NCBI GenBank assembly: GCA_964523415.1
Contig: CAZFZB010000002.1
Span: 1-64,000 of the forward strand
Direction: 5' to 3'
Source of the DNA: M0108 sp964523415
Lineage (GTDB): Bacteria > Pseudomonadota > Gammaproteobacteria > Chromatiales > Chromatiaceae
Length of the DNA: 64,000 nucleotides
The stretch's first letter is position 1. Each line of letters opens with the position of its first letter. Positions 61,671 through 64,000 of the stretch are shown in pieces. Made by a program: the position numbers and the translations under genes. Under the pieces are notes generated by a model that worked only from the letters and a program-made list of their open reading frames with translations, did no database searches and had not been told where the DNA came from.

Positions 61671-64000
61671 CTAGGCCTTTGCCACCTTTACCGCGCACTT
61701 CTTGTAGTCGGTCTCCTTGGAGAGCGGGCAGGTCGCGTCAAGGGTCAGTTTGTTGACCAGGCGGCTGGCGTCGAACCAGGGGATGAAGACCAATCCCTCC
61801 GGTGGCCGATTCCGCCCGCGGGTCTCGATGGTGGCGGTGATTTCCCCGCGTCGCGAGGAGATTTTCGCCACCTGCCCGTCGCGCAGACCCAAACGCTTGG
61901 CGTCCTCTCTGTTCATAAAGACGAGGGCATCCGGGACTGCCTTGTAGAGTTCCGGGACGCGCCGGGTCATGGACCCGGAGTGCCAATGTTCCAGGACACG
62001 TCCGGTGCACAGCCACAAGGGGTACTCGGCATCCGGAATCTCCGGTGGGGCCTCGTAGGGAGCGAAAATGATGTTCGCCTTCCCGTCCTTGTTGCCGTAG
62101 AAGAAAACGTCGCCCTTCGCCACTTGGGGATTGTTCTTGGTCACATAGGGGTCATAGCCCTCCCTGAAGCGCCACAGGGTCTCACGGCCCTCCACGACCG
62201 GCCAGCGCAGACCGCGCGCCTCGTGGTAGGTCTGGAAGGGGGCCAGATCATGGGCATGACCCCGCCCAAAGATGGCGTACTCCTCGAAGAGGCCCTTTTG
62301 GACGTAATAGCCGAAGTCGGCGCTTTCGTGATTACCGTAGGAATTGCCCCGGTCATCGACGACCTTGCCATCGTAGGGGAAATGGTCAACAACGCCATTC
62401 TTGTAAAGGATTTCGTATAGGGTCTTGCCCCGGTACTCCGGCTTCTTAGCCAACAGTTCCTCCGGCCAGACCTCCTCCACCTTGAAGCGCTTGGCAAATT
62501 CCATGACCTGCCATAGGTCGGATTTGGACTCGCCAGGGGCATCCACCTGTTGACGCCAGAACTGGGTTCGCCGTTCGGCATTGCCGTAGGCCCCCTCCTT
62601 CTCCGTCCACATGGCGGTCGGCAGAATCAGGTCCGCGGCCTGGCCCGAGACCGTAGGATAGGGATCGGACACGGTGATGAAATTGTCCGGGTTGCGCCAA
62701 CCAGGGTAACTCTCCCCATTCATGTTGGCAGCCGCCTGCATGTTGTTGTTGCACTGCTGCCAGTAGCAATTCATCTTGCCGTCCTTCAGCATGCGGTGCA
62801 TCAAGACGGCGTGGTAACCGATGTTCGGGTTGATGGTACCCTCCGGGAGTTGCCAGACCTTCTCGGCAACGGCACGGTGTTCGGGCTTCATCACCACCAT
62901 GTCGGCGGGCAGGCGGTGGGCGAAGGTCCCGACCTCGCGCGCCGTGCCGCAGGCCGAGGGCTGCCCGGTGAGGGAGAAGGGGCCGTTGCCAGGTTCCGAG
63001 ATCTTGCCCACCAGGAGGTGGACGTTATACATGTTGGAGTTCACCCAGGAGCCGCGGGTATGCTGGTTGAACCCCATGGTCCAGAAGGAGACGACCTTCT
63101 TGCCGGGGTCGGCATAGACCTTGGCCAGGGCCTCCAGGTTCTCCTTGGGCACACCGGAAAGCTCGGAAACATAGTCCAACGTGTAGGGCTCCACCAACTT
63201 GGCGAATTCCTCGAGGCTGATCGCCTCTGAGCCCATGGGGTCGCCCTTCTTTTTCTTCTTCTCGGGGTCGCTAGGGTCGGGATAGCCGTTGTTGGTCGCC
63301 GCCTGCTCAAGCGGGTTGTTGGGACGGAGGCCAAAACCGATGCCAAGGTTGGTCTTCTTGAAGTTGCAGTGGGCCTCGACGAAGGCCTTGTTGACCTTGC
63401 CGTTCTGTATGATGTAGTTACAGATGTAGTTCTGGATGGCCAAGTCTGTCTGCGGCTTGAAGACGATGGGGTTGTCCGCCATTTCGAAGCAGCGGTGCTC
63501 GTAGGTTGAGAGGACGTGCACCTGGCAGCCATCCTTGGTGAGCCGGGTGTCGGTCAGGCGCGACCAGAGGATGGGGTGCATCTCCGCCATGTTGGAGCCC
63601 CACAGGACGAAGACGTCACCATGCTCCAGGTCGTCGTAACAGCCCATCGGCTCATCGATGCCGAAGGTACGCATGAAGCCCACCACGGCGGACGCCATAC
63701 AGTGCCGCGCATTGGGGTCCAGGTTATTGGAGCGCAGGCCGGCCTTCATGAATTTGGCGGCCGCATAGCCCTCCCAGACGGTCCACTGACCGGAGCCGAA
63801 CATCCCCACCCGGGTGACACCGCCCTCCTTCTTCATGGCTTCCTTCCACTTCTGGGCCATGATGTCGAAGGCCTCGTCCCAGGAGACAGGCTCGAAACTG
63901 CCATTCTTATCGTACTTGCCGTTGGTCTTGCGGAGAAGGGGTTGGGTCAGCCGGTCCTTGCCATACATGATCTTCGGCAGGAAATAGCCCTTGATGCAAT
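61671..64000 (-). CDS. napA: Periplasmic nitrate reductase catalytic subunit NapA (partial, N-terminus outside window)
   Basis: The visible 775 residues are the bulk of NapA, the molybdopterin enzyme that reduces nitrate to nitrite. The frame is open at the right edge: the first visible residues are CIKGYFLPKIMYGKDRL, whose Cys is the last ligand of the N-terminal [4Fe-4S] cluster. The Mo-ligating Cys is in ARHCMASAVVGFMRTFG. Other landmarks are GMFGSGQWTVWEGY, VLWGSNMAEMHPILWSRL and NLDPNARHC. A Lys-rich loop (DPEKKKKKGDP) is an insertion of variable type in NapA proteins. The Tat signal and the first three cluster Cys lie outside. It is the first nap gene in the window; the operon reads napA-napG-napH-napB-napC leftward, the E. 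coli order. NapD and NapF, if present, are beyond 64000. Confidence 0.96.
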   Translation of the reverse strand, partial: CIKGYFLPKIMYGKDRLTQPLLRKTNGKYDKNGSFEPVSWDEAFDIMAQKWKEAMKKEGGVTRVGMFGSGQWTVWEGYAAAKFMKAGLRSNNLDPNARHCMASAVVGFMRTFGIDEPMGCYDDLEHGDVFVLWGSNMAEMHPILWSRLTDTRLTKDGCQVHVLSTYEHRCFEMADNPIVFKPQTDLAIQNYICNYIIQNGKVNKAFVEAHCNFKKTNLGIGFGLRPNNPLEQAATNNGYPDPSDPEKKKKKGDPMGSEAISLEEFAKLVEPYTLDYVSELSGVPKENLEALAKVYADPGKKVVSFWTMGFNQHTRGSWVNSNMYNVHLLVGKISEPGNGPFSLTGQPSACGTAREVGTFAHRLPADMVVMKPEHRAVAEKVWQLPEGTINPNIGYHAVLMHRMLKDGKMNCYWQQCNNNMQAAANMNGESYPGWRNPDNFITVSDPYPTVSGQAADLILPTAMWTEKEGAYGNAERRTQFWRQQVDAPGESKSDLWQVMEFAKRFKVEEVWPEELLAKKPEYRGKTLYEILYKNGVVDHFPYDGKVVDDRGNSYGNHESADFGYYVQKGLFEEYAIFGRGHAHDLAPFQTYHEARGLRWPVVEGRETLWRFREGYDPYVTKNNPQVAKGDVFFYGNKDGKANIIFAPYEAPPEIPDAEYPLWLCTGRVLEHWHSGSMTRRVPELYKAVPDALVFMNREDAKRLGLRDGQVAKISSRRGEITATIETRGRNRPPEGLVFIPWFDASRLVNKLTLDATCPLSKETDYKKCAVKVAKA

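Overview
The window reads as a GC-rich gammaproteobacterial chromosome. The best fit is a sulfur-oxidising member of the Chromatiales (purple sulfur bacterium type). This placement is an inference from gene families (DsrC/TusE-family protein beside a CysB-type regulator, TRAP dicarboxylate transporter, periplasmic nitrate reductase, prfB and lysS in gammaproteobacterial form, the yffB-dapE pair, hslR); there is no rRNA or photosynthesis gene in the window to confirm it. I see no prophage, intact insertion sequence, CRISPR array, tRNA or rRNA.

Layout. 1-2350: a partial Pro/Ala-rich protein, a small conserved-looking protein, and a CysB-like regulator divergent from a DsrC-family protein that lacks both redox cysteines. 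2469-5609: a complete TRAP transporter (dctP-dctQ-dctM). 5861-13632: membrane proteins - DedA, an APC amino-acid permease, and two Kup potassium transporters flanking an MHS-type MFS symporter. 14005-21251: prfB with its programmed +1 frameshift, an RND efflux pair, then lysS. 21385-25126: a DUF4139 periplasmic protein, UDP-GlcNAc 2-epimerase and a lytic transglycosylase. 25361-28480: an AT-richer gene fusing a periplasmic amino-acid-binding-type domain to an MscS-type channel. 28568-36547: M61 protease and birA facing a leftward dapC-dapD-yffB-dapE-srkA-psiE run. 36642-42601: a VOC protein, a gene-poor gap, a response regulator with HD-GYP output, a periplasmic UPF0173-type hydrolase whose ribosome site is folded into a hairpin, a lipoprotein, a Cys-rich unknown, hslR and grxC. 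42774-57942: pepN, a small unknown, a giant MscK-like channel, mltD, a WbpE-like aminotransferase, DUF2061, a GGDEF-EAL protein with degenerate catalytic residues, and a GH57 glycosidase. 57943-58634: decayed or non-coding DNA. 58635-64000: napC, napB, napH, napG and napA (napA runs off the right edge), all leftward.

How the genes work together. Three themes recur. The first is osmotic and envelope homeostasis: two Kup K+ uptake systems, two very large MscS-superfamily channels, a PsiE-like protein, two lytic transglycosylases and DedA. The second is lysine/diaminopimelate supply for peptidoglycan and protein (dapC, dapD, dapE, lysS). The third is anaerobic or alternative respiration and carbon uptake (Nap nitrate reductase, TRAP dicarboxylate uptake). 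c-di-GMP control is represented by one HD-GYP protein with its motifs intact and one GGDEF-EAL protein whose EAL half looks inactive. The most unusual objects are the ligand-binding-domain/MscS fusion, the cysteine-free DsrC-family protein beside CysB, and the hairpin that covers the Shine-Dalgarno of the UPF0173-type gene.
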